A stretch of DNA of 64,000 bases from Anaerolineales bacterium (lineage in GTDB: Bacteria > Chloroflexota > Anaerolineae > Anaerolineales > UBA6663): assembly GCA_020850595.1 (NCBI GenBank), contig JADZEK010000050.1:94687-158686 (forward strand), read 5' to 3'. The translations under genes and the position numbers were made by a program. A model generated the notes under the pieces. It did not search any database. It was given only the letters and a program-made list of their open reading frames with translations, and was not told the origin of the DNA. Below, piece after piece: positions 57,278 to 64,000 of this stretch (its first letter is position 1; each line of letters starts with the position of its first letter).

Positions 57278-58663
57278 ATGCCAACGCCCTTTGACAACCG
57301 CCTGCTGCTCGTCCATTGGGTCGCCAGCCGCCTGCGCCCCACCCGCGACACGTTCGGCAACATTGACCCGCGGGCCAACGAACTGGGCATCTCCGCCCGC
57401 GACTTCTGCCGCTGGGCCTGCAACACCTTCCCCAACCTGAGCGGCCTCATGGTCAAGGTCTTCCACGGCACCAGTTGGCAGGGCTTCAGCGCCAGCGACA
57501 ACCGCGCCGACGTGCGCGCCCTCACCAGCTTCGACCGCGTGCGCGACTGGCTGCGCGCCTGCAACGAGGCCGGACTGGAGCTGCACACCTGGAATGTGCC
57601 GGTCGGCCGCTTTCAGGGCACGCTGCTGGTAGACCGTGAAGTGGCCCTGCTGACTCAACTGATGGCGGTGGAGGCCGACGGTGTCAGCCTCAAATCGCTC
57701 TCGCTGGATGTGGAGGCCGGCGGCGGCTTTTGGGGCGGCAGCGAGGCCGACGCCCTCGACTACCTGCGCAAGCTGCGCGGCAGCCTGCCCAACACCCATA
57801 TTTCGGTCATCCTGGACTACCGCTTCCGCAAGCAGGGCCGGGAAGCCTTTATCACCCCCTGGGCCGTGCGCGCCGACAGCCTCCAGCCCATGGTCTACCC
57901 CGGCGAGTTCTTCCCCGCCGCCAGCGAGATGCCCATCGAGCGCGAAATGCGCAAAGCCTTCGCCGAACTGGCCGGTTTTAACAAGCCCATTGTGCCCATG
58001 CTCCAGGTGCACGACGCCAGCCGGCCGGTTAAGCGCCTGACCCGCCCGCAGGAAATCAGCGCTCAGGCCGATTGGGCGCTGCGCCTGGGCGCGCCGGGTC
58101 TCACCTACTTCCGCACCGGCACCGATCACTTCCAGTCGTCCAAGTGGCCGGGCTTCGCCGCCATCCAACTGCCCGGCGCTGTGCCGCCCGCCCCGCCGCC
58201 CATCCCGGCCCACGCCATCGTGCTCTGGCCGGAACAGCTCGGTTACACCGAGTCGCTTTACCCCGAAAACCCGGCCGACGCGCCCGTGCAGACCGCGCGC
58301 GATGTCTACGGCCGGCCCATCCACTACAAGCGCACCTTCTCCGGCCAGGGCATCACCGTGGAATACCGCCCGAACCTGCCGCAGCGCGGCGCCTACGAGG
58401 TGGCCGTCTTCATCCCCGCCAACCTCGCCAACGCCCTGGTCGAGTACCGCGTCATGGACCGCCCCGGCCAGCCCGACGCCGAGATCATCACCGCGCCCAT
58501 TGACCAGGGCCGCTTCTCTAACCAGTGGTTCGTGTTGGGCGAGTTCGACTTTGACCCCGCCCAGCCCGATGCCGGCAAGGTCAGCCTCACCGATCTAGGC
58601 CCCGACAACCCGCGCCAGACCGTCGTCTTCGGCGCCGTGCGTTGGCTGCGCCTGCCGCGCTAG
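57278..58663 (+). CDS. Putative barrel-type hydrolase-like protein with golvesin-like C-terminal domain
   Basis: 461 residues from the ATG at 57278, 7 bases after GGAGG. The first 310 or so residues resemble a TIM-barrel glycosidase-like fold: LLLVHWVASRLRPTRDTFGN, GLMVKVFHGTSWQG, LHTWNVPVGRF, LSLDVEAGGGFWGG, ISVILDYRFRKQGR, QPMVYPGEFFP and LTYFRTGTDHFQ are spaced like barrel strands. No family was identified. The C-terminal 110 residues (VEYRPNLPQRGAYEVAVFIP, VLGEFDFD, VFGAVRWLRL) resemble the golvesin/XLY beta-sandwich found at the ends of secreted enzymes, yet no signal peptide is seen. Asp/Glu in SLDVEAGG are possible catalytic residues. Confidence 0.6.
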   Translation: MPTPFDNRLLLVHWVASRLRPTRDTFGNIDPRANELGISARDFCRWACNTFPNLSGLMVKVFHGTSWQGFSASDNRADVRALTSFDRVRDWLRACNEAGLELHTWNVPVGRFQGTLLVDREVALLTQLMAVEADGVSLKSLSLDVEAGGGFWGGSEADALDYLRKLRGSLPNTHISVILDYRFRKQGREAFITPWAVRADSLQPMVYPGEFFPAASEMPIEREMRKAFAELAGFNKPIVPMLQVHDASRPVKRLTRPQEISAQADWALRLGAPGLTYFRTGTDHFQSSKWPGFAAIQLPGAVPPAPPPIPAHAIVLWPEQLGYTESLYPENPADAPVQTARDVYGRPIHYKRTFSGQGITVEYRPNLPQRGAYEVAVFIPANLANALVEYRVMDRPGQPDAEIITAPIDQGRFSNQWFVLGEFDFDPAQPDAGKVSLTDLGPDNPRQTVVFGAVRWLRLPR

Positions 58664-58680
58664 CCGCGCCGCCTTAACGA

Positions 58681-58719
58681 CAACGGGCCGAGTAGTCGCG
58701 GAGACCACTCGGCCCGTTG
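58681..58719. terminator. Bidirectional hairpin between convergent genes
   Basis: A perfect 13-bp stem CAACGGGCCGAGT / ACTCGGCCCGTTG with a 13-base loop between convergent stops; no T-run. Confidence 0.65.
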
Positions 58720-58736
58720 GTTGCAGGCCGCGGCTG

Positions 58737-59819
58737 CTACGGCGTCGTCGTCTCCACCGTCGGCGAGATGGGCGCGGTGCTGGTCGGCGCCACGTCCGGC
58801 ACATCCGGCACGGTCGGCGTCGGCAACGGCAAGATCACCGGCTGGCCCGCGGGCAGGTACATGACCTGCACGTTCGGCGCGAGCTTGTCAATGTAGCGGA
58901 AGGTCAGCACATCGGGGTTGTCTTTCAACGCATCGCCGATGAGGGCCAACGACTGCGCCTCGGCCTGCGCTTGCAGCACGGTGGCCTGCGCGCGCCCCTG
59001 CGCGGCGATGATGGCCGCATCAGCCTGGCCTTGCGCTGTCACCCGCGCCTGCTCGGCCTCCTGCCGGCGCTGCTCGACCACAAACGCGGCCTGCTGCGCC
59101 TGCTGCTCGGCGATCTGCTTCTGCTCCACCGCCGCGGCGTATTCGTCGCTGAAGTGGATGTCGCGCAGGATGAAGTCCACCAGGATCAGGTCGTTATCCA
59201 GCAGCTTGACCGCCAATTCCTGAGTGATCTGGTCTTCCAGCAGCGCGCGCTCGCTACTCACGATCTGTTCCACGCCGTACTGCGAAGCCATATCGCGAAC
59301 AATGCCGCGCGACAAGGGCCGGACCACATCGTCCTCATAGCGGTCTTGCCAGGCGATGTGCAGTTCAACAATGTGCGTCGGATCGGCCGCGTAGATCACC
59401 GAGGCGTCAATCAGCACTTCCTGGCCGTCCTTGGTGCGCGCCCGCACCGAGTCGTCGCCTTCCACCGCCCCTTCACTCGTCGCATTCGACATGGTGTAGG
59501 TCTGGCGCGAGATCGTGTACGTTTGTACCCTTTCCGCGAACGGCACGATCAGGTGCAGCCCCGGCCCTAGCGAGGCCGCGCGGTAGCCCGTCGGCGAGAG
59601 GGCCGAGATCACCACGCCGCGGTCCTCCGGGTCAATGAACACCAGCCCGCTCGACACGCCCGTCAGCGCCAGCGCCGCCACCACCGCGCCGATGATGATG
59701 CTCACGCCGCCCTTGAACTGCCGGCCGCGCGCCGAGTTGAACACCACCAGCGCCACAGCCCCCAGCGCCGCCAGCCAGGCTAGCCCAGCCAACCCCAACA
59801 GTAGACTCCCTATATCCAT
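58737..59819 (-). CDS. SPFH/prohibitin-like (band 7) membrane protein
   Basis: 360 residues. Two N-terminal membrane helices (LLLGLAGLAWLAALGAVALV and VSIIIGAVVAALALTGVSSG) precede a band 7 domain from about residue 60: FIDPEDRGVVISALSPTGYR, LGPGLHLIVPFAERV, RTKDGQEVLIDASVIY. A long Ala/Gln/Glu coiled coil (about 230-290, EQKQIAEQQAQQAAFVVEQ) follows, with a Pro/Thr-rich tail. SPFH proteins assemble into membrane ring scaffolds that organise microdomains and regulate FtsH-type proteases. No NfeD or protease gene is adjacent. AAGGAG lies 6 bases before the ATG. Confidence 0.92.
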   Translation of the reverse strand: MDIGSLLLGLAGLAWLAALGAVALVVFNSARGRQFKGGVSIIIGAVVAALALTGVSSGLVFIDPEDRGVVISALSPTGYRAASLGPGLHLIVPFAERVQTYTISRQTYTMSNATSEGAVEGDDSVRARTKDGQEVLIDASVIYAADPTHIVELHIAWQDRYEDDVVRPLSRGIVRDMASQYGVEQIVSSERALLEDQITQELAVKLLDNDLILVDFILRDIHFSDEYAAAVEQKQIAEQQAQQAAFVVEQRRQEAEQARVTAQGQADAAIIAAQGRAQATVLQAQAEAQSLALIGDALKDNPDVLTFRYIDKLAPNVQVMYLPAGQPVILPLPTPTVPDVPDVAPTSTAPISPTVETTTP

Positions 59820-59869
59820 CTGCCTCTCCTTATGCCACAGTCAGCCTAGACGGTCTTGGCCTGCGGGCC

Positions 59870-59875
59870 AGTATA
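59870..59875 (-). promoter_or_regulatory. Candidate -10 box of the prohibitin-like gene
   Basis: TATACT on the minus strand, 50 bases before the ATG, with no clear -35. Confidence 0.4.
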
Positions 59876-60001
59876 CCCGCCCGGCCAGTACGCGCCCCGC
59901 CCGCTAACTGACAGTTGGCCGACGCCCCGTGACCACGCCGGCGCGGCTTCATGCCCGTGGCGAGCCGCTCTGACCGCCAACCGCCTCCTCCAATTCCGTG
60001 C

Positions 60002-60007
60002 TACTAT
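60002..60007 (+). promoter_or_regulatory. -10 box of the PyrK-like gene (leaderless)
   Basis: TACTAT ends 7 bases before the GTG start at 60015, with no Shine-Dalgarno site between them. Confidence 0.45.
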
Positions 60008-60014
60008 CCCTCGC

Positions 60015-60701
60015 GTGCGCCAGTTTCAACTGACCGTTTCCGAAATCGCCGCGCTGGGCGGCGCGTTGCGCGTCACCTGCGCTGGACCCGACCCCGGCGC
60101 GCAACCCGGCCAGGCGCTGCTGGCCCTGGCCAACGGCGCGGCGCGGCCGCACCCGTCCACCCCACCCCTGCTGCGCCTGCCGCTGTTCTATCACACCCTG
60201 CCCGGCGGCGGGGCGCAGTGTTATTTGCCGCCCGGCCACCCTTTGAGCAGTCTGGTCCCCGGTGACGTGCTCGACCTGCTCGGCCCGGTGGGGCGCGGGT
60301 TTCGCCTGCCGCGGCGCGGCAGCCACCTGCTCGTCGTCGCTGCCGCGCCCGAGCGCCTGCTGCCGCTGATCGAGGCCGCGCTCGAAGCCGGGCTGGCCGT
60401 TACCGCCCTCACGCCGCGCAGCGCCGACCTGCTGCCTTCCGACGTGGAACTGCACCGCGGCCCGCTGACCGCCGAGCTGGCGCAGTGGGCCGACCTCGTG
60501 GCCCTGGATGTGGCCGACCCCCGCGCTCGCGCCCAGCACATTCGCAGCCTGGCCCCGCCGCGCGGCCCTGAGTATATTCAGGCGCTCGTCGTGCCGCCGC
60601 TGCCCTGCGGCACCGGCGCCTGCCAGGCCTGCTGGGTTGAGCTGACCCAGCCGCACCTGCGCAAGCTGGCCTGTGTGGATGGCCCGGTCTTCACTTTTTA
60701 G
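60015..60701 (+). CDS. PyrK-like (dihydroorotate dehydrogenase electron-transfer subunit-like) iron-sulfur protein
   Basis: 228 residues from a GTG at 60015; the longer frame to 59856 has no family-like sequence. The ferredoxin-reductase-like layout is shown by LVPGDVLDLLGPVGRGFRLP (the GPxGxGF motif of PyrK), and the C-terminal [2Fe-2S] motif is intact: CGTGACQACW...ACVDGPVF (Cx4Cx2Cx13C). The FAD-binding RPxS-type motif is replaced by LLRLPLFYH, and the NAD-side glycine loop reads AAAPERLL. It may therefore transfer electrons without normal flavin or NAD binding. It lies two genes upstream of a degenerate PyrD-like protein. Confidence 0.78.
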   Translation: MRQFQLTVSEIAALGGALRVTCAGPDPGAQPGQALLALANGAARPHPSTPPLLRLPLFYHTLPGGGAQCYLPPGHPLSSLVPGDVLDLLGPVGRGFRLPRRGSHLLVVAAAPERLLPLIEAALEAGLAVTALTPRSADLLPSDVELHRGPLTAELAQWADLVALDVADPRARAQHIRSLAPPRGPEYIQALVVPPLPCGTGACQACWVELTQPHLRKLACVDGPVFTF

Positions 60702-60791
60702 CCGGTCAGCCGCCCCAAATGCCAGTGACCGAGCAAACACTATTTCCGCCTGTCCCTGAGTCCCCCTTGCCTGTTCCCAAAGGCCCGCCCG

Positions 60792-61547
60792 ATGCCCTCC
60801 CTGCTTTGCCTTGTCGCTCATCCCGATGATGAAACCATGCTGACCGGCGGCACGCTGGCGCTGCTGGCCGCGCAGCAGGTCGCGGTGCATGTCGTCTGTC
60901 TGACACGCGGCGAGGGCGGCGAAATGGGCGAGCCGCCGCTCGTCACACGCTCGGAGCTGGGCGACCGCCGCGAAGCCGAGATGGTCTGCGCCGTTGGCAA
61001 GCTCGGCGGCCGCAGCCTGTCTTTCCTGGGCTACGTAGACCCGACCGTCGGCCCCGGCGACGCGCTCTTCGCCCCGGCTCACGACCTGACCATGCTCACC
61101 GGCCAGATCGCGGCCAGCCTCAAGCAGGTGCAGGCCCAGGTGCTGCTCTCCCATGGCTCCAACGGTGAGTACGGCCACCCGGCCCACCAACTCGTGCACC
61201 AGAGCGCCCGCCTCGCCGCCGCCTCGCTTGGCGAGGCCGCCCCAGTCGTCTACTCCTTTGCCGCCAACTACGCGGCGCACCCTTACCCGCGCCTCGCCAA
61301 CGCTGACGACCCCGCCGACCTGGTCGTGGACGTTGCCGCGGCGCTGGACAAGAAGATCGCCGCCGCGCTGTGCCACGCCACCCAAAACGCCCTGTTCGTC
61401 CGCCGCCGCTCCGAGGCCGCGGGCCGCCGGCTCAGCGTGGCCGAAGTGCTCCTCCGCGAAGAGTCGTTCCACCGCCACTGGCCGGCTGAGCCGCCCGCCC
61501 ACGACCCGTTTGTAGAGTGGCTTAAGCCGTACACCATACCCGGTTGA
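60792..61547 (+). CDS. PIG-L/LmbE-family deacetylase
   Basis: 251 residues. The zinc-binding motifs of the family are present: AHPDDE (9-14) and the HxxH-type NGEYGHPAHQ. CLTRGEGGEMG, ELGDRREAEMVCAVGKLG and LGYVDP are typical. Such enzymes remove N-acetyl groups from GlcNAc-linked compounds, including mycothiol and bacillithiol precursors and glycolipids. It sits between the PyrK-like and PyrD-like genes in the same direction (gaps of 90 and 33 bases). Confidence 0.92.
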   Translation: MPSLLCLVAHPDDETMLTGGTLALLAAQQVAVHVVCLTRGEGGEMGEPPLVTRSELGDRREAEMVCAVGKLGGRSLSFLGYVDPTVGPGDALFAPAHDLTMLTGQIAASLKQVQAQVLLSHGSNGEYGHPAHQLVHQSARLAAASLGEAAPVVYSFAANYAAHPYPRLANADDPADLVVDVAAALDKKIAAALCHATQNALFVRRRSEAAGRRLSVAEVLLREESFHRHWPAEPPAHDPFVEWLKPYTIPG

Positions 61548-61580
61548 CGCTCGCTAGCTGCACCTTCTCGTTTTGGCCTG

Positions 61581-62408
61581 ATGTCTCTCGACCTCGCCCC
61601 CCACCACAAGCACGGCCTGAGCCTCGCCAACCCGCTGCTCAACGCCGCCGGCACGCTCGGTTTCGCGCAGGAAAGCGGCCGACTGGTCAACCTGCGCGCC
61701 CTGGGCGGCTTCGTGACCAACCCGCTCACCTACCGCCCGCGCACCGCCGCCCACACCCCCAACGCCGTGGCGCTGCCGGAGGGCGTGCTCATCCACACCG
61801 GCTTGCCCAACCCTGGGGTGGCCGCCGCCCTGCGCCGTTGGGACCGTGACTGGCGGCGCTTTGGCCCGCCCGTCATCGTCCACCTGGCCGCCACCACGCC
61901 CGCCGAGACCAGCCGCAGCCTGGAGCTGCTGGAGCGCGCCAACGGCGTGGCGGGCATTGAGCTGGGCGCGCGCGACGACGTGAGCGCCGCCGAACTGGGC
62001 CAATTGGTGCGCGCCGCGCTGGGGGCGCAGCCGCTGCTCGTGCGCCTGCCGCAGGCCCGCGCCGCCGCCCTGGCCGCCGCCGCCGCGCAAGCCGGGGCCG
62101 ACGCGCTGGTCGTGGCCGCGCCGCCGCGCACCGAAATTAGAACCGGCGCGCCCGGCAGCGAACGCCTCGTCTCCGGCCGCCACTACGGCCCCGCTACCTT
62201 CGCCGCCGCGCTCGAAGCGCTGGCCGCCGTCGCGGCCCAAACCCTCGGCCTGCCCCTGGTCGGCGCGGGCGGCGTGTTCACCGGCGAACAGGCCCGGGCC
62301 ATGCTGGCCGCGGGAGCGCTGGCGATTCAGTTAGACGCTGTCTTGTGGACTCAGCCGAACAAGTTGGGGGAACTGCTGAAGGCCGTGAATGGCGGGCCGG
62401 CGGCTTAG
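61581..62408 (+). CDS. Dihydroorotate dehydrogenase-like protein lacking catalytic residues
   Basis: 275 residues, aligned by eye to class 1B Pyr[67 protein letters not shown] and [20 protein letters not shown]. The scaffold and phosphate-binding GAGGV are kept. The FMN-contacting Lys of the KATT/KGIT segment is Asn, the NxSCPN catalytic-Cys loop is replaced by [10 protein letters not shown], and the VKLSPN Lys segment reads VRLPQ. Orotate synthesis is thus unlikely. It may be a regulatory or repurposed paralogue. It converges with dtd (4-base overlap of the 3' ends). Confidence 0.8.
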   Translation: MSLDLAPHHKHGLSLANPLLNAAGTLGFAQESGRLVNLRALGGFVTNPLTYRPRTAAHTPNAVALPEGVLIHTGLPNPGVAAALRRWDRDWRRFGPPVIVHLAATTPAETSRSLELLERANGVAGIELGARDDVSAAELGQLVRAALGAQPLLVRLPQARAAALAAAAAQAGADALVVAAPPRTEIRTGAPGSERLVSGRHYGPATFAAALEALAAVAAQTLGLPLVGAGGVFTGEQARAMLAAGALAIQLDAVLWTQPNKLGELLKAVNGGPAA

Positions 62409-62842
62409 CGCTCCAGCAGGATCGTCACCGGCCCGTCGTTAAGAATCTCAACCTGCATGTTGGCGCGGAACACGCCGGTCTGCACCGGCACGCCTAACGC
62501 CCGCAGCGCCTCGGCGTAGCGCGCCACGAGCGGCTCAGCCTGCTCTGGGGGGGCAGCCCCAATGAACGATGGCCGCCGCCCCTTCTGCGCGTCGGCGTAC
62601 AGCGTGAACTGCGACACCACCAGCGCGCTGCCCCCTGCCTCCAGCAGCGAACGGTTCAGCTTGCCGGCCGCATCCTCAAAGATGCGCAGGTGGGCCGTCT
62701 TTTCCGCCAGCCAATCGGCTTGCGGCGGGCCGTCTGCTGGCCCCACACCGACCAAAATCACCAGCCCCGGCCCAATCTCAGCCACGCGCTCGCGGGCCAC
62801 TGTCACGCTGGCGCGGCTGACTCGCTGAACCACCAGGCGCAT
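62405..62842 (-). CDS. dtd: D-aminoacyl-tRNA deacylase
   Basis: 145 residues, full length for DTD. It hydrolyses D-amino acids (and glycine) wrongly attached to tRNA. Both active-site signatures are present: SQFTLYAD (about 77-84) and the cross-subunit Gly-Pro motif in [10 protein letters not shown] (the GPVT variant). [15 protein letters not shown] is the typical start. It lies 6 bases after the upstream hypothetical gene on the same strand. Confidence 0.96.
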   Translation of the reverse strand: MRLVVQRVSRASVTVARERVAEIGPGLVILVGVGPADGPPQADWLAEKTAHLRIFEDAAGKLNRSLLEAGGSALVVSQFTLYADAQKGRRPSFIGAAPPEQAEPLVARYAEALRALGVPVQTGVFRANMQVEILNDGPVTILLER

Positions 62843-62848
62843 GGCGGG

Positions 62849-63694
62849 TTACGACTTACGGTCGGCGATGGCCTTGACGAGCTTCACCGCGATGCTGCCG
62901 CCGGGGACGAGGATGCCCACGGCGTCGGCGGTCACGTCGAACAGCAGGTCGCGCGTCAGCATGCCCTTGATCTGCTCGCCCAGCTTGCGGCCGCCGGTGC
63001 GCGTGTCGCCGGTCAGCGCGTCGTACTCGACGATGACCTTCTTACTCTTGGCGGCCCAATCGTACTCAAAGGCGTACACCGGGTGGAAGTACAGGTCAAT
63101 CGCCTCCACATCCACGCGCTCCTCGTGGATCATCTGGGCCTGCACCGGCTTGACCACGTCGGTCATCACCTGGCGCACCACGGCCGTGGCGCGCGCCTGG
63201 GGGGGCGCCACCAGCACGCCCTCCGGCGCGAACGTCTCCAAATTCGTCACTTCCAGGCTGGGGTAGGTCAGGTATTTGCTGAAGTCGGCGGCGTTGCCGC
63301 TCAGGCCGTCGAAGGTGCGCGCCACCTTGCGCTCGTCCAGGCAGTGCTCGGTGCCGGTCAGCGCGATGGCCGGGCCGCCCTTGGCCTTGGCGTCCACCGT
63401 CACCTGGTGGTCGAGCACCGTCACCTGCTGCACCTCCGGCCCGCTGACGGCCAGCGTGTAGCTGCGGGTGCGGTCGTAGCGGGTGCGCGCCGAGATGATC
63501 ACCTGCCAGAACGGCTCCATGCGGCTCTCGGTGGAGAGCAGGACGATGTCTTCCGGCTTGGGCCGCGAGAACAGCGCGCCCAGGTTGCCCGCCACCAGGC
63601 TGGTGCGCTTGTCGTCTACCCGCACGCGGGCGGTGTCCAGAGGAATCTGCGGGGTGATCTGAAATGCGCGTTCGTCTGCCAGGGAGATTTCCAT
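62849..63694 (-). CDS. Hypothetical protein upstream of dtd
   Basis: 281 residues from the ATG at 63694, which has AGGAGG 7 bases upstream; the frame reaches 63868 but that part is not supported. No family recognised. An N-terminal beta-rich part (RVRVDDKRTSLVAGNLGALF, PFWQVIISARTRYDRTRSYT, VTVLDHQVTVDAKAKGGPAI) is followed by a domain with AIDLYFHPVYAFEYDWAAKS and KVIVEYDALTGDTRTGGRKL, which resembles a lipid- or ligand-binding beta module. The C-terminus is helical and partly hydrophobic (DAVGILVPGGSIAVKLVKAI). It is probably co-transcribed with dtd. Confidence 0.7.
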   Translation of the reverse strand: MEISLADERAFQITPQIPLDTARVRVDDKRTSLVAGNLGALFSRPKPEDIVLLSTESRMEPFWQVIISARTRYDRTRSYTLAVSGPEVQQVTVLDHQVTVDAKAKGGPAIALTGTEHCLDERKVARTFDGLSGNAADFSKYLTYPSLEVTNLETFAPEGVLVAPPQARATAVVRQVMTDVVKPVQAQMIHEERVDVEAIDLYFHPVYAFEYDWAAKSKKVIVEYDALTGDTRTGGRKLGEQIKGMLTRDLLFDVTADAVGILVPGGSIAVKLVKAIADRKS

Positions 63695-63796
63695 TCTATC
63701 GCCTCCTGTCCGTTCACGCCCCCGCCTACATTCCGCCCCTTGCCCCTCCGCAATCAGCCGAGATTTCTCACCGGCCCAGAGTAAGCGATAGGACAA

Positions 63797-63831
63797 CCGA
63801 CCTGAGGCCGGTTGCTCAGAAACTAAACCCG
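63797..63831. repeat. Direct repeat, copy 1
   Basis: 35 bases beginning CCGACCTGAGGCCGGTTGC and ending CTAAACCCG, repeated 90 bases downstream. The start can fold (CAACCG / CGGTTG). It lies in the non-coding region upstream of the 62849-63694 gene. Confidence 0.8.
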
Positions 63832-63886
63832 AACAGGACAACCCGAGACGCTGCGCGTCACCGGCCACAAGGTAAGGTGAGGCCCA

Positions 63887-63922
63887 CCGACCTGAGGCCG
63901 GGTTGCTCAGAAACTAAACCCG
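63887..63922. repeat. Direct repeat, copy 2
   Basis: The same sequence as at 63797 with one extra G after GGCCGG. The surrounding 63695-64000 stretch has no supported gene. A shorter GAGATTTCTCACC / GAGATTCCTCACC pair (63761 and 63956) also recurs. Confidence 0.8.
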
Positions 63923-64000
63923 GTACGATCAAAGGGTCAGCCTGATCCTGGGTTGAGATTCCTCACCCCCCACAATGCCGAAGGATGGCCGGCAACCGGA

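Noticed and set aside
57185..58324. Upstream extension of the 56798 minus-strand gene to 508 codons
   Set aside because: Overlaps the plus-strand gene at 57278 completely; the family-like part starts only at 57184.
59949..61502. 517-codon minus-strand frame opposite the PyrK-like and PIG-L genes
   Set aside because: Shadow; Gly/Gln/Arg-rich without motifs.
63797..63922. CRISPR array
   Set aside because: Only two copies, a 55-base spacer and no cas genes in view.

Overview
The window is GC-rich (roughly two thirds G+C), densely coded DNA from a bacterial chromosome. The gene set points to Chloroflexota, probably an Anaerolineae-like lineage. This is an inference from the mix of 2-oxoacid:ferredoxin oxidoreductase, a NSAR/OSBS-type enolase with a GNAT partner, a T-box-controlled leuS, and cupredoxin, lipoprotein and HEAT-repeat proteins with Pro/Thr/Ala-rich linkers. 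Promoters look like ordinary sigma70 sites (TTGACA/TATAAT-like). Several genes start 6-8 bases after a -10 box, so they are probably leaderless. No rRNA, CRISPR array, prophage or insertion sequence was seen.

Layout. 1-7.8 kb (+): an O-antigen-ligase/TPR protein cut by the window edge, a cyclophilin, a VTT/DedA membrane protein, and an overlapping response regulator-GGDEF and HEAT-repeat pair. 7.8-10.7 kb (-): a menC/NSAR - GNAT - NDUFA9-like SDR operon. 11.0-13.6 kb (+): fabF and fabH. 14.0-15.2 kb (-): a csoR/cstR-like - osmC - thioredoxin operon with a consensus promoter overlapped by a palindromic operator. 15.3-19.1 kb (-): GntR - korA - korB, again with a consensus promoter and palindromic operator. 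19.1-30 kb (mostly -): lipoproteins, a two-cupredoxin membrane protein, a BtuF-like binding protein, a RicT/PSP1 protein, a tandem Nudix protein, a D-aminoacylase-like amidohydrolase, an SDR and a zinc-ribbon protein. 30-33.4 kb (-): two tRNA-Ala genes, a Leu (CUC) T-box leader, a 48-residue ORF and leuS. 33.5-44.2 kb: an ABC1/UbiB kinase-like protein, patatin, a ribbon-helix-helix protein with acidic and lysine-rich tails, a 2OG-Fe(II) oxygenase, ComEC, VOC proteins, a SET-domain protein and an RraA-like protein. 44.3-48.2 kb (-): the most unusual protein, then an NYN-LOTUS protein. 48.5-56.7 kb (+): a GAF histidine kinase, a double-receiver LuxR regulator and gltB. 56.8-63.7 kb: hypothetical proteins, a prohibitin-like protein, a PyrK-like / PIG-L / degenerate PyrD-like group, and dtd. 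The right end holds a 90-bp-spaced direct repeat.

Highlight. The protein at 44287-46065 (-) appears to carry two SH2-like domains. Each has the phosphotyrosine-binding set of helix-A Arg, strand-B Arg and strand-D His. They lie downstream of a domain that reads like the plant IQM core (HSSF...SGHYAPT). SH2 domains are very rare in bacteria. Other eukaryote-like genes (SET with post-SET, patatin, ABC1 kinase, LOTUS) lie within 15 kb. Other points of interest are the CstR-like sulfur-stress operon, the T-box leader with an intervening small ORF, and a dihydroorotate dehydrogenase homologue that has lost its catalytic residues but keeps a PyrK-like partner nearby.

All assignments rest on reading motifs by eye. 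No database search was run.
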